From the NCBI GenBank assembly GCA_036924285.1, contig JAYKYS010000012.1, forward strand, positions 1,178,001-1,242,000: DNA of 64,000 nt. The letters run 5' to 3'. Position numbers and translations under genes: made by a program. Position 1 is the first letter of the stretch. Each line of letters opens with the position of its first letter. The notes below the pieces were generated by a model. That model made no database searches. It saw nothing but the letters and a program-made list of their open reading frames with translations, and was not told the origin of the DNA. The stretch comes from Asterella californica. Its lineage: Eukaryota > Streptophyta > Marchantiopsida > Marchantiales > Aytoniaceae. This document shows, in pieces, positions 24,690 through 34,410 of the stretch.

Positions 24690-24770
24690 GCTTGACGAGT
24701 CGCAGTGAGAACGCCTGAAGTCGCAGTGAGGACGACGCTTGGAGTCGCAGTGAGGACGCCTGGAGTCTTC
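24690..24770. repeat. MULE right subterminal repeats related to the satellite
   Basis: Three copies of AGTCGCAGTGAGxACG lie close together. The core GTCGCAGTGAG differs by one base from the satellite core GTCGCACTGAG. Two copies of GGGACTGCAGTTCAAAACTG follow at 24,842 and 24,871, just inside the right TIR. Confidence 0.75.
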
Positions 24771-24936
24771 AATGCCGCCGTCACGGTATAATTATGGACA
24801 ACGGATAAACAATTAACGGACAACAAACGGACGGAACGGCTGGGACTGCAGTTCAAAACTGTGAACGGCTGGGACTGCAGTTCAAAACTGTGACACTGAC
24901 TGTAGTTCAGATCGCACAACTGTTCGAGGCTCGCAG

Positions 24937-25076
24937 TTGCAGTTCGAGCCTCGGTGACTGCGGTAATCAGCGAGAACCCGGTTACATGCGACCACGAATC
25001 TGGGGCCGATCACTAATTAACTCGCACGTATAAGCCGAGACGTAATTAGCGGAACTGTGCCACAGCTGCGGGCTTG
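24937..25076 (-). repeat. MULE terminal inverted repeat, right
   Basis: Reverse complement of the left TIR over 140 bp with about three substitutions. It ends CTGCGGGCTTG and is followed by the GGTTTTAT duplication. Confidence 0.93.
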
Positions 25077-25084
25077 GGTTTTAT
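25077..25084. repeat. 8-bp target-site duplication, right
   Basis: GGTTTTAT, identical to 15,673-15,680. Joining the flanks through one copy restores continuity with the paralogous repeat X near 33.7 kb. Confidence 0.9.
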
Positions 25085-25700
25085 GAAAGAAACTCCAAAT
25101 TGCTTGTTGGAGTCTTGTTGGGTTCAAGGTAGTCGGATCTATCTATAAGAGAAGACTGTTCTCAGATCAAGCGATCTGTTTGGACGATGTGAGCGATTTT
25201 AGCTCTCAAGGAGGAGGTTTTGAAAGTTAGATCATCTATGACCAAAAGTTAGAGATATCTTGGCTGTTGATGATCTAATTTAGAGGTTCTTGGTGCCGTT
25301 GGGAACAGGAGAGTAGACCCTAGCCATATTTGAAGTTCGTGTGGAGAAAAGAGGAAGTCCTCAAATTGAAATTTTTTGGATTCTTTGCTACGAGTTGGTG
25401 CTTACTTTGGGTTTTGGATACAGTCCTCTCTATATCGCTAATTGCATAGTTTTCACTCATTATCCTCAGGAGATTAAAGATGATCTGACCATTGGACTAG
25501 TCGTATATTGAACGATGACGACGATGCAGTTTTAAGATTTTGTCATCAAGTTACATTCTCTATATCTTAACTATGTGGTTTGCACTTGCGGCTCTCATGA
25601 GGTTAAAAATAATCTGATCATTCCCACTAGTTATGTACTACATGGTAACATCAATATAACAATAGAGTTGCGGTTGTGACTATCACATAGAGTATTCTGG
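25085..25700 (+). repeat. Repeat X, copy 1, right part
   Basis: Continues the homology broken by the MULE. The block GGAGGAGGTTTTG near 25,210, AGAGGTTCTTGGTGCCGTTG near 25,282 and TCCTCTCTATATCGCTA near 25,424 match the reverse complement of about 33,560, 33,510 and 33,360. An internal duplication spanning two GATCTGA(C/T)CAT blocks has its counterpart in copy 2. Confidence 0.75.
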
Positions 25701-25730
25701 GTTTGGATGATTAGCTTGTTATTAGCAAAA

Positions 25731-25890
25731 GGGTGTTTTCTTTAGTTTCAATTCCGTTTCGAAAATTCTTGTCTTAGGGTTGGTTTGGAAGACTTCTGAA
25801 CAGACCAAAGGGGTGTTTTCTTTATTCAATTACGTTTCGGAAATTCTTGTCTTAGGGTTGGTTTCGTAGACTTCTGAACAGACGGTTGTC
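25731..25890 (+). repeat. 80-bp tandem duplication
   Basis: GGGTGTTTTCTTTA...TTCTGAACAGAC occurs twice with an 80-bp period (starts 25,731 and 25,811). No gene lies in it. Confidence 0.85.
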
Positions 25891-27026
25891 GCCTGTTAGC
25901 TATCGTACGTAGATAGTTTTGACTATTCGTAGTCTAGAATACTACCGTGTAGACGCTCAGCGTCTGAATCCCACCGCCGATTATGATTCTGATCCGCCAG
26001 CATATAAAGCCTTGCAATGGCATGAATACATCGAGCACTCTCGATCTAAACCATACAGATTTCGAAAGAAGCTCTCCATATCTCTAGCTACAGACATAAT
26101 TCTACCAGGAGTCAACCCTCGATCTCTGACGTTTCTAGCTAGGACGTATTTTAGTCACACATCGATCATTGTAATCAGGAAAAGAGGCCTAGGCCAGACG
26201 CGGAGCTTCAGCTGATAAACTATGTGGCTAGTCTTGCACCTCTGATCTAATCGAGACAGTAGTGTGGCATTTGCGCATTCGTTCTAGTCGAGTGAAATGA
26301 TGACTTCCAAGGGTGGTGGAACTTTTCTTCCCTACTCCTAGACGACTCTGGCAGAGAGACTCGCAAACTTACCGTCCAGATGGGTTAGAGTTCAGTTCTG
26401 TAATTCCATAGGTATGATCGATCGTTAAGAAGATTATTGCTGCCTGGCTCGATTTTGAGATCTGAGATCTGCATATGATCCCGGGACTCACATCCTCCAG
26501 ACTCTCTCGTTTGCAACGGTTTTGTCATGTTTGTTTCCTTATGTTAGGGTGACGCAGATAGGGAGTGGGAGATAGGGAGTGGCCGGAGTTGGTAACTCCG
26601 TCAACATAGATATATAACCTGGAGAGCGTCCAATAATATGCCACAAATTTCCTTGGAACAGTGCATACAGATTTTCATCTTGTCTTGGAGTACATTCCGT
26701 GGGTTTCAACTTGTAACTATACTCGTCTTTGTATATAAGCTGGTTTTAGTTCTTTACACAGCAGTCGGTTAGAGCTTCAGTAAACTGCACAATCACAGTC
26801 TAGAAAGATGTATAAGCTCTCGTGTACTACTGCGAGAGGGCCGCGCAGTCCTGCGGAAAAGTGCGGGGCCGCAGTAGACATGGTGTCCTTTTCGACATTC
26901 AAGTCAGATTACGTGTTTGAGGTTTGAGCCGGGAAGTTAAGATATCCGAGCGTAGCAAACAATTGTTCTAACATCACACTTCTATGACTCAAATCAACTT
27001 TTAGAACATAGCCTTCAGTACTTACT
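25891..27026. other. No assignable gene
   Basis: A 98-codon frame at 25,919-26,215 is polar and basic with no motif I recognise. The rest contains no convincing coding sequence or repeat. Confidence 0.4.
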
Positions 27027-27340
27027 TCAAATCGAACAAGTATCTAGCTTGGCTTTCGTACATGACGGACCAACTGTCTCGTTCTGCATGCTTCGGCTTT
27101 CCATCACTTGATCCTCCGTCGTCATATTTCGATCGGGAACAGCATCCGTCACTACACTCCCCGTCTTCTTCAACAGCTTTCTCCTCCTTCTCAGCTTCCC
27201 ACTTTGGACTGTAGTCGATCACTAGTTGCTCACTAGCAGTAGTATAAAGTACAAAGAACAAACGTTCTAAACAACGGTATAAGGCTTCCACCCCGTCAAG
27301 TTCGAGAATCCAGGGTACTTTGCTCTTGAAGGACAGGCTC
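27027..27340 (-). other. Exon candidate of an unknown gene
   Basis: An open minus-strand frame of about 100 codons ends at a strong donor, GAA|GTAAGTAC. It reads PSLSFKSKVPWILELDG, VEALYRCLERLFFVLYTT, an acidic stretch and then SWSVMYESQARYLFDLK. Composition looks like real protein rather than chance. I could not find the next exon with confidence and recognise no family. It would be transcribed in the same direction as uS17m, about 1.2 kb downstream of it. Confidence 0.35.
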
Positions 27341-28480
27341 GGTGTTCAGTCACACAACTGAGATCTTAACTTGCTACCTCGACAACTCAAACCAGAAAGT
27401 CTGGAGTCTTATCAGTGACAGAATTGCTCAACAAATGTGGATGGCTTTACAACAAATGTGGATGGCTTTAGTGAACAACGGTTAAAGTTAGGGCACTCAG
27501 CAGTTAGCGTGCCACAAGTCCATGTAATAGACACAGCATAGCCAAGAGACCTTAGTGATTCTACCTAACCAGGGTTGCCGAGAGAGACCTGTTGATTCCG
27601 GTTGTTCATCTCGTCTTTTTCAGCACAAAATTCGTGCGGAAAGCTGCAAACCCTCCACTTGGTTCTGCGATATAATCTTGGCCTCCCGAGTGATTCCACT
27701 GACTTCCACTTTTTCCTACAAGAACCACCACAGCTGAAACAGTCGGTGATGCCTGATACTAGCGACCGTCGACCATCATCACAAAATCATGATCAAAAGA
27801 GATTGAAGGAATCGCCTTAGATAGGATCCTTCCAACTCATATTAAGACCTTCCCCTGGTGCTTCTGTACTGGTAAACGTGGCAAATCGATGAGTACCTTT
27901 AGACAAGAACTCTGAATCAAAAGGCCAATCAGTCGGACAAGGCCGTGAGCCGCAGGTTTGACCATCACTCACAAAATCTCCTCCCCAAGTTCGTGAGGTT
28001 TGGACTGTTTCAAAGTGACTCCGAATGTAGATAGACTTTACCCTCTCAGTTTCTTTACATATTCATGACTGTAATCAGGGGCTACTGTTCTGCACGGCGC
28101 GGATCTGGACCCACTACACTCCAGACAGACACCTTCGATTCTACAAAGTTGATTCCAGCTAAATAGGCAAGGACTTCCCTCCTCAAACTAACAACGACAA
28201 CTGTTCTTTCATCTCGGACTGCAGCGCAGATAAGAAAGAATATGGTAGTGCTGCATAACTGGAATGCAAAAGTTCAGTCCGTTCAGGGAGTACAGTTTTC
28301 TCGAATCCTCTTAGCTTCTCTGAATGAGAGTACGTATTCATAATTTGAATGTAGGTTACTCAAGGCAAAGCACGCTTTGTTCCGCATGTGTTTCATGTTC
28401 TAGACGTTTATTACCGCGCAAATATCTTCAAGCCGAGGGTTGACGAAAGCATCTTCTTTCGGTGCTAGCTAATGTTGTGT
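27341..28480. other. No assignable gene
   Basis: Lies downstream of uS17m. Plus-strand frames at 27,555-27,820 and a minus-strand frame in the same place show no domain. The interval probably contains the uS17m 3' UTR. Confidence 0.4.
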
Positions 28481-29292
28481 CTACTCCGCTCGTACGATTT
28501 CTGATTGCTTGGGTGCTTCAGCGGCAGCAGCAGCGGTCTGTGAGCCCGGTGCAGGAGCTTCGAAAATGTGCTCTCTCCTAAGAATTTCAGTAACAACCCA
28601 CGTCTTCCGCTTGCTCAATGGTCGAGAAGGGCTGATTCTAACCTGCACCAGACCAAAACGTCGACAATCTAACGGTGAGCAGAACGACCTATAGGACAAG
28701 TGATACTAAGCTTTCCATGATAACTGACATCTCCAGATTTGAAGGTAATACCCTTCAAAAGCCTTGTAACTCATTCTCAACTCAATTAACATTGTCTGAC
28801 TCAATTTCTGCGAATTCAAATTATTTAAAATGAAGGTTTAATGAAATGAGCAATGTGAACACTTCAAGCAAGGACAGACGCAACAAGGATTCTACCCGTC
28901 TGAAGAGAATGGTGAAAATTTCGAACTTCGTTATCTTCCAACATGCAAAAACCCGCCAAATTGGATGTGCTAACCCAAGCCCAAAAGTTCGATGTCGTTT
29001 CACGACCTATCCACATTTCAAGCCGTGCGTACGAGGCAAGATCCTACATCATGAACAATAAAAATTCTCTTTCTTCCAATCTGAAAATGTTCAAGACTTT
29101 GCGCTGATCTATTTCTGCACAATCACGTACCTGATCGCCAATATTACATTCGTTATCCTGGTCGTGAGCCATAAATTTACTAGTCTTCTTCAAAATCTTC
29201 GGGTACAGAGGATGCTGCGTCAGGCGCTCCACAGCAACAACCACTGACTTCTGCATTTTGTTGCTGACGACCTTTCCCACAGCGGACTTCAT
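28481..29292 (-). CDS. Mitochondrial ribosomal protein uS17, two exons
   Basis: Small-subunit ribosomal protein that binds 16S/18S-type rRNA early in assembly. Exon 1 (29,292-29,131) encodes [20 protein letters not shown] through [16 protein letters not shown]; exon 2 (28,642-28,481) begins [20 protein letters not shown] and ends in an Ala/Glu-rich tail. The intron runs from CAG|GTACGTG to GGTGCAG|GTT and removes cleanly in frame; each exon is 162 nt, giving 107 residues. The hallmark uS17 features are present: KM-KSVVV near the start, AHD--N-C-IGD in the middle, and RPLSK-K-WVV. The lack of a long presequence and the plant mitochondrial pattern favour the mitochondrial rather than plastid protein. 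No damage is visible. This is the clearest host gene in the window. Confidence 0.92.
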
Positions 29293-29498
29293 GTCGTGGA
29301 AATCGTCCCCGAACCCTTTGCCCTAGCCTGTTCAGATGTTCCCAAAAATTCAACCAGTTTCTCGGCCCGGAGAGCGAATGCCGTCGATACCGTGAGAATG
29401 CACAGCCCTAACTCTAAACAGTCTTTCCAGAGTCCGTTAACAACTGACATCCTGATATCGTGCTTTAAAGTTGAAACTTGGACATTCTCTGTTCTCAT
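29289..29498 (-). other. Upstream ORF overlapping the uS17m start
   Basis: A 69-codon frame starting at 29,498 ends in a TGA that overlaps the uS17m start codon as ATGA. It has no recognisable domain. If the transcript starts upstream of 29,498, it would be a leader ORF that could reduce or couple translation of uS17m. It could equally lie outside the transcript. Confidence 0.4.
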
Positions 29499-31158
29499 CT
29501 TTTCAAACTCTGTTTCGAACGTGGTCGACTAAATTAGCTGATTTTCACTATGTACAACTCCTTTTCTGGCGTCAGTTGAATCGCTTATCACTATGCGTAG
29601 TTCTACGTCGACTCTGAAAAACGGAAAGGCTGTAGATTTTGTCGTGTAGGTTATTTTGTCATATTAACATACGGTTAAGAAGAGGGAGGGACGTAGTGAC
29701 TGTAAAATCCAGAAAGGAAAGGGTTTAGATCCGGATAATGGGTAACACATAGCGCCGAAATTCCACTGCAAGCGTAGTTACTTGTAGATATTTGTTCGCA
29801 TAGTTATACTTCGATTGTGAAAACAAGAAAGGAAGGAATTTCGTCGTGTAATTTATCTGTGATGTTGATATGAGGTGTTAAACCTCATATCAACATCACA
29901 AAAACATATCATACATTCAAAACGTTTGACATTAAAGAAAAATTAAACAAACATCATACGATACATGCTCTACAACATGATGTATGCAATTTAACATATA
30001 ATTAACATCACAAAGTGACTAGTTTCACAGTAAATTGCAGTAAATTGCCAGTAATGGGTGTGATAAAACAATACATCGCTCAAGTAACCTACTGGAGGTG
30101 TAATCAAGCAAATTTCTACCGGAAAACGTTATAGCACTGTCAATATAGATTCTATAGCAAATGGACGCAACCGTATATAAGTTTGTTATCCAGGAGAACA
30201 TACGTAGCTCTCTTGCTGACCAGACAACGACCTTTCAAACGGAGGTTGGCAGTGAAACAAGCTTAAGGGTTCTCTACGTTCTGCAGAGGAAGATTTTACA
30301 TTGGAGTCAGAGCAGCCAGACTATCGAATAGAGAGGTCTATGGGGAATCCGAGGTCGCTGTAGGAAACATTTCACAGCGAATTCAGTTAGGAGCATCTCA
30401 CATTTCAAACTGGCAATCTGACAAAGTCCCTACTGAAATGAATCCACAGAAGATTCAGTTGAGGTCAGTCAATCATAACAGTTTATTAACATTCGTCGAG
30501 TGGCTTCGCCCCTGGAAAGTCTAGATCGGGCGTGGTTCAAAAGAACCGCCGAGTTACTTACAAGCAAGCAGCTTCGCTTCAAACCCGCACTTAGCAACAA
30601 ACTATCAAACAAGAAAAGTGCTGCGGGGAAAAGATCGTACAAAAGGCCTTACAGCTTGTCTGTAACTGTATTTACAAGCTTCCACAAACATTTAGATATC
30701 TTCACACACCAGTACAAAGTACTCGGCGTGTTCAATCTGCTTTAAAGTTTGCAGTCACCAAACTCGTATAACCCGTTCGTTCTTCTACCGTGGGCGTCCA
30801 GACTTTGATTGCCATGATGAGCGCCGTTATGCGATATAAGTTATCAGGTTGGTATCCTCACGGTATCAGCCACTCTTAAAATTTTCTTAACTGCACAATT
30901 CCGTGTTATTCCGTAATCTTCCGCATGATAGTACACAACAATACGACACCTGCATTCCGGCCCAACAATTCAGTCATGATGTTGACAGAAAGATCTCCAA
31001 GCATTTCCAGAGGCGCAAAGTAGCGAATGGCAGTAAGTAATCACATCACAACGGGAATTACGGCCGGTGAGAATCCTTTACGTCGAGGCCCACTAGTGAA
31101 CACCAAAACGGACGGAAGGAATTCAGACTTAATCTGGAGTTCTTACCATCCACGGCCT
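29499..31158. other. Intergenic; one strong hairpin, no gene
   Basis: No coding sequence is supported. An 81-codon plus-strand frame at 30,500-30,745 has no motif. The strong hairpin at 29,858-29,900 is listed separately. Confidence 0.4.
29858..29900. repeat. 19-bp perfect-stem hairpin
   Basis: TGTGATGTTGATATGAGGT (29,858-29,876) pairs exactly with 29,882-29,900 around the loop GTTAA. AACATCAC recurs downstream near 30,003. It could be a MITE remnant or a small-RNA source; neither can be shown. Confidence 0.85.
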
Positions 31159-31576
31159 TCAGCCTCTTGTGACCTTCTTCGTTGGAGCTGCGCTGGACTT
31201 CTTCACCGCGGGCTTTGGTGCAGCTATCATTTTCGGGCTGGGCTTTGCAGGTCTCGAGGTCGAAGACTCGTCATAGGTAGACGACGTACTTGTCTTACTA
31301 ACATATTTGTTGCCACCTTGTAAGAAAACCTGTAAAGAAACACAAATGAATCTTCTAGTTAAACGAAAACACAAATGAATCTGTTCTGCAGAATGAGCAA
31401 AGCTTTCCTCTATAATTGCCGTGCCGTCGACAACGTTGTCAGTAGCAAAAGGAAAAGCGCAAATATCAGCCACTTACGTCTTCGACCGTCTTAGATTTCT
31501 CGGTATGACCTTTTCTTGTCTCAGAGTGCTCCGTAACACGGTGGATATGGACCTTCTTTCCTCCGGATTGCGCCAT
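31159..31576 (-). CDS. Small basic protein of unknown function, two exons
   Basis: Exon 1 (31,576-31,478) starts MAQSGGKKVHIHRVTEHSE and ends at GAC|GTAAGTGG. Exon 2 (31,329-31,159) follows a TTTACAG acceptor, begins VFLQGGNKYVSKTSTSST and ends in a Lys/Pro/Ala-rich tail before TGA. Joined, they give 89 residues, basic and mostly low complexity, with no recognised domain. The frame stays open upstream to a possible ATG at 31,726, but MAQSGG has a more coding-like composition. The lysine-rich tail is reminiscent of nucleic-acid-associated proteins, which is only an impression. Probably a host gene, transcribed toward uS17m. Confidence 0.55.
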
Positions 31577-32433
31577 GATTTGAACACCTCCGAAAGCCCG
31601 ATGCAGTGAAGATCGACCGGAGTGAATCGTCGAAGCTAGCAGCAGACGGCCGCAACAGCTTACTACAACTGCAACGAAAGTATCCGACCGAGACGAATTG
31701 GAGAAAGGAGCAGAACAGATACGCAACAGCTTCAGAGTAGCAGTATGTCAGCGATATCACCACCAGCGAGGCGGATGCAGTATGTACCAAGTTACCAACG
31801 ATTTCTATATTTATTGGCGCGATTGAAGGCAGCCACGCGCTTTACACCCTGATTCTTGCACTGTAAGCTCGCGCAGTGTGTGACCTTTGATCAACTTTGA
31901 TGATGGCCAATGGATACATTGTCCCTATTATATACGAACGAGTTGTTCCTCGAAGTTGGCTCTCGGCTCCTACGGTAGCCGTGGACAGCGCTAGCTCATG
32001 ATCAGATCTAGAGAATCCGTGAGACTACAGTGTAGATGCTGCGACTTTAGAACATCCCCACTGAGGTGGGTTCACTAAACTATAAATTGCCACGTCTTCG
32101 TCGTCCTAAAGCCGCAACCTGTCGATTGACGCTTGGCGCCGTGGATAAGGGCCCAGCCGCACCGGGCGTTTTGGGCTGAAAAGCTTATAAGAAGCTTGTA
32201 AGCCCGAACCAAACAGGCCCACCGTCACGAACCTCAGCTTCCGGAAGCTGAGATTCCAGAACTATCTGCGCGTCGATCGAGCTTGTTGCAAACTTGATAC
32301 CATATGTACCGATGTCCTAGAGCTGACTCGATACATTTTGGATGCTGACTGTACGTTCGCGCTGTCATAATGTAGGAGATGCCGTGATACACAGGAAGGC
32401 CGTCGACTCTGTGTTTTTGGAAGGCGCGATATT
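31577..32433. other. Upstream region of the small-protein gene; nothing else assignable
   Basis: Contains the probable 5' end of the 31.2-31.6 kb gene and about 600 bp of GC-richer noncoding sequence. No ORF or repeat can be supported. Confidence 0.4.
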
Positions 32434-32855
32434 AGGGGGTGTTATTTCATCGTTCGGGTAAGAAAATGAATTCCCGCAGATTTTGATTTCTGACTCTTTC
32501 TTTTCTTCATGGGCTATCCCGACTGTACATCATTCACTCGCGGTAAAATTTATTATGTTTTTTCAAATTATGCGTGAAAAAATTGTAATTTCATCACGCA
32601 TAATTTTATGTAGAATCGCAGTTCATCCGAATTGGGTCCCATTTGTGAATGGACACTATAAACTTTGTACTAATTTTTTTCAACTTCTGCAGTAGCTTCT
32701 CTACTGCAGAAGAGAACTGACGAAAGGAGAAAATCTGTTACGAGCGTTTTCCTACGGATACTTGCAAAAAACAGCCGTCGAGATCTGGTCGAAGTCATAA
32801 CTACTCACTCTCACGGTCCAGAATATTTTGAAAGGGTTCAACTTTGGCACCCCCT
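32434..32855. mobile_element. MITE with Harbinger-type ends
   Basis: A 422-bp noncoding unit. The left end reads AGGGGGTGTTATTTCATCG and the reverse complement of the right end AGGGGGTGCCAAAGTTGAAC. The large Harbinger element at 36,400 starts AGGGGGTGTCAAAGTT, so this is probably a non-autonomous relative. It contains two strong hairpins: a 13-bp stem at 32,565-32,606 and a 12-bp stem with loop CTTCT at 32,684-32,712. The flanks do not show a clean 3-bp duplication, so the boundaries are less certain. Confidence 0.6.
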
Positions 32856-33189
32856 AACAAGTAGAGAAGCTGTCACGGCATGTCTTTACGGCACGCTCTA
32901 CACCTAATCCAAAATTTCTACCCATGGACAACTCTCCATGATTTCTGCCGACAGTGCTTGTGATATAATTCTTCGGATTTCGTGACATGCACATAGAAAC
33001 GACATCTCGTATGTAGGAGAGCCAAGTGGTGGTAGAACTCTACTCAGGTTCAAGTATTCTATGATATTGAGGAATTCGGATATTACGAGCCGGAGCGATA
33101 TTTTGATCTGGAATCAGTCAAGCTATGAATATCGTATGTAACAACCGCAGTCGCAATATCACCGTCGTATCAACGCTTTCTTTCAGCAC
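32856..33189. other. No assignable feature
   Basis: About 330 bp of noncoding sequence between the MITE and repeat X copy 2. I see nothing in it. Confidence 0.4.
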
Positions 33190-34410
33190 ACCATTATCCT
33201 GATAGTCAGATCACTCTAACTCAGTGAGTGTAGTCCACGTAGCTAGCGGTATAGAGAATGCAACTCAACGTATCAAAACGCATAACCGTATAGCTCTATA
33301 TAGGACAAGCTCGATGGTCAGATCACCCTAACTCAAGTGAGTGTCGTGAGTGCAGCTCAAGTAACTAACCGTATAGAGAGAACTGTAAAAAAATCCGAAA
33401 TAGACACCAAACCCGTAATAAAAAACTTGAAAGAGACCAATCTAAAGACTTCCTCCTTCCTCCAAACAGTCTTCCGATGTGAAAAGAGTCTACTCTCTTG
33501 ACTTCAATGGCCCCAAGAACCTCCAGATCTGATCTCCAACTTTCAGTGACAGATAACTGAACCTCCAAAACCTCCTTCCTACAGTCTAAAATCATTCACA
33601 TCAGCAAAAAGACCGTCTGATCTCATAACTAGATTTGACTACCTTGAATAATTGAGATCTCAAACAAGCTACTTAGATTTCTCTTCATATGAAAAGAAAT
33701 TTGACCGCAGGAAGTAAAAGATTGACGTTAATCGATCTTCTGTGTCTCAATTTCTCTCGTCACATAACACAATAATCCAACCCATTTACGTTCTTCTCTT
33801 CTGCGTAGATGAAGACTCTTTGATCGCTAGACGCCAAGAATGAAGTGCTTGGTCTCTCGATCTCGAAGAACAAAGCAACCTCAAGTCGTAGGTCCAACTG
33901 TCTTTCGTGAGCAACTAAACAATCTAATCTTCTCTTCCTACGTCTCAAATTCTCCCAAAATCTGTAGCACGATCTGTCTCTTCTTAAATGATCTTATCTT
34001 ATGCATCACATGCACATATCTGAACTCAATGACACCTTACACGCATACATTAGATCTCTTAATCTCTCGAAACATCTATCAACAAGTCACAAGTACAAGT
34101 TGATCCTTTAAGCACCCCCTTAAGTCAGTTTACAGTAAGTGAAGTTTCTCCAGATTATTTGTAAGCAACCTCATTGCATCTTTAGTATAGCATCAAGACC
34201 GTAAATACTCAGTCAACATCGACAAGTTAAGATCTAGCTTGACTTTTCCATCTTTCAAACCTCACAAATTTACCATTAAGCGTTCAAATGAAATAAATGA
34301 AGTGCTCAATGGAAAGCTTACAACAAGCTCTACCACTTGATGCGGTGAGAATGGAGATTCGAAAATAGATCAAAAGTCACTATTTCACTCCACGAACATC
34401 TTTGGAGCAA
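33190..34410 (-). repeat. Repeat X, copy 2 (inverted, uninterrupted)
   Basis: Reverse-complement paralogue of 14,560-15,680 joined to 25,085-25,700, without the MULE. It includes a 112-bp tandem duplication (GATxGTCAGATCAC at 33,201 and 33,313). Similarity is mosaic, with small indels. No gene found. Confidence 0.75.

Larger units (their letters stand above)
15681..25076 (-). mobile_element. Mutator-like DNA transposon with cargo genes
   Basis: A 9,396-bp element bounded by 140-bp inverted repeats and an 8-bp direct duplication (GGTTTTAT). Its transposase (22,057-24,565) is a MULE-type DDE enzyme with a SWIM zinc finger. It also carries an RPA-like OB-fold gene with a membrane tail (plus strand, 16,238-17,023), a phosphatase-like cargo gene (minus strand, 18,074-20,911) and three GTCGCACTGAG satellite arrays. 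The insertion splits repeat X, whose uninterrupted paralogue near 33.7 kb supplies the empty-site comparison. The TIRs differ at about three positions by eye. Transposase and cargo are frameshifted, so this copy is not autonomous as sequenced. Confidence 0.92.
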
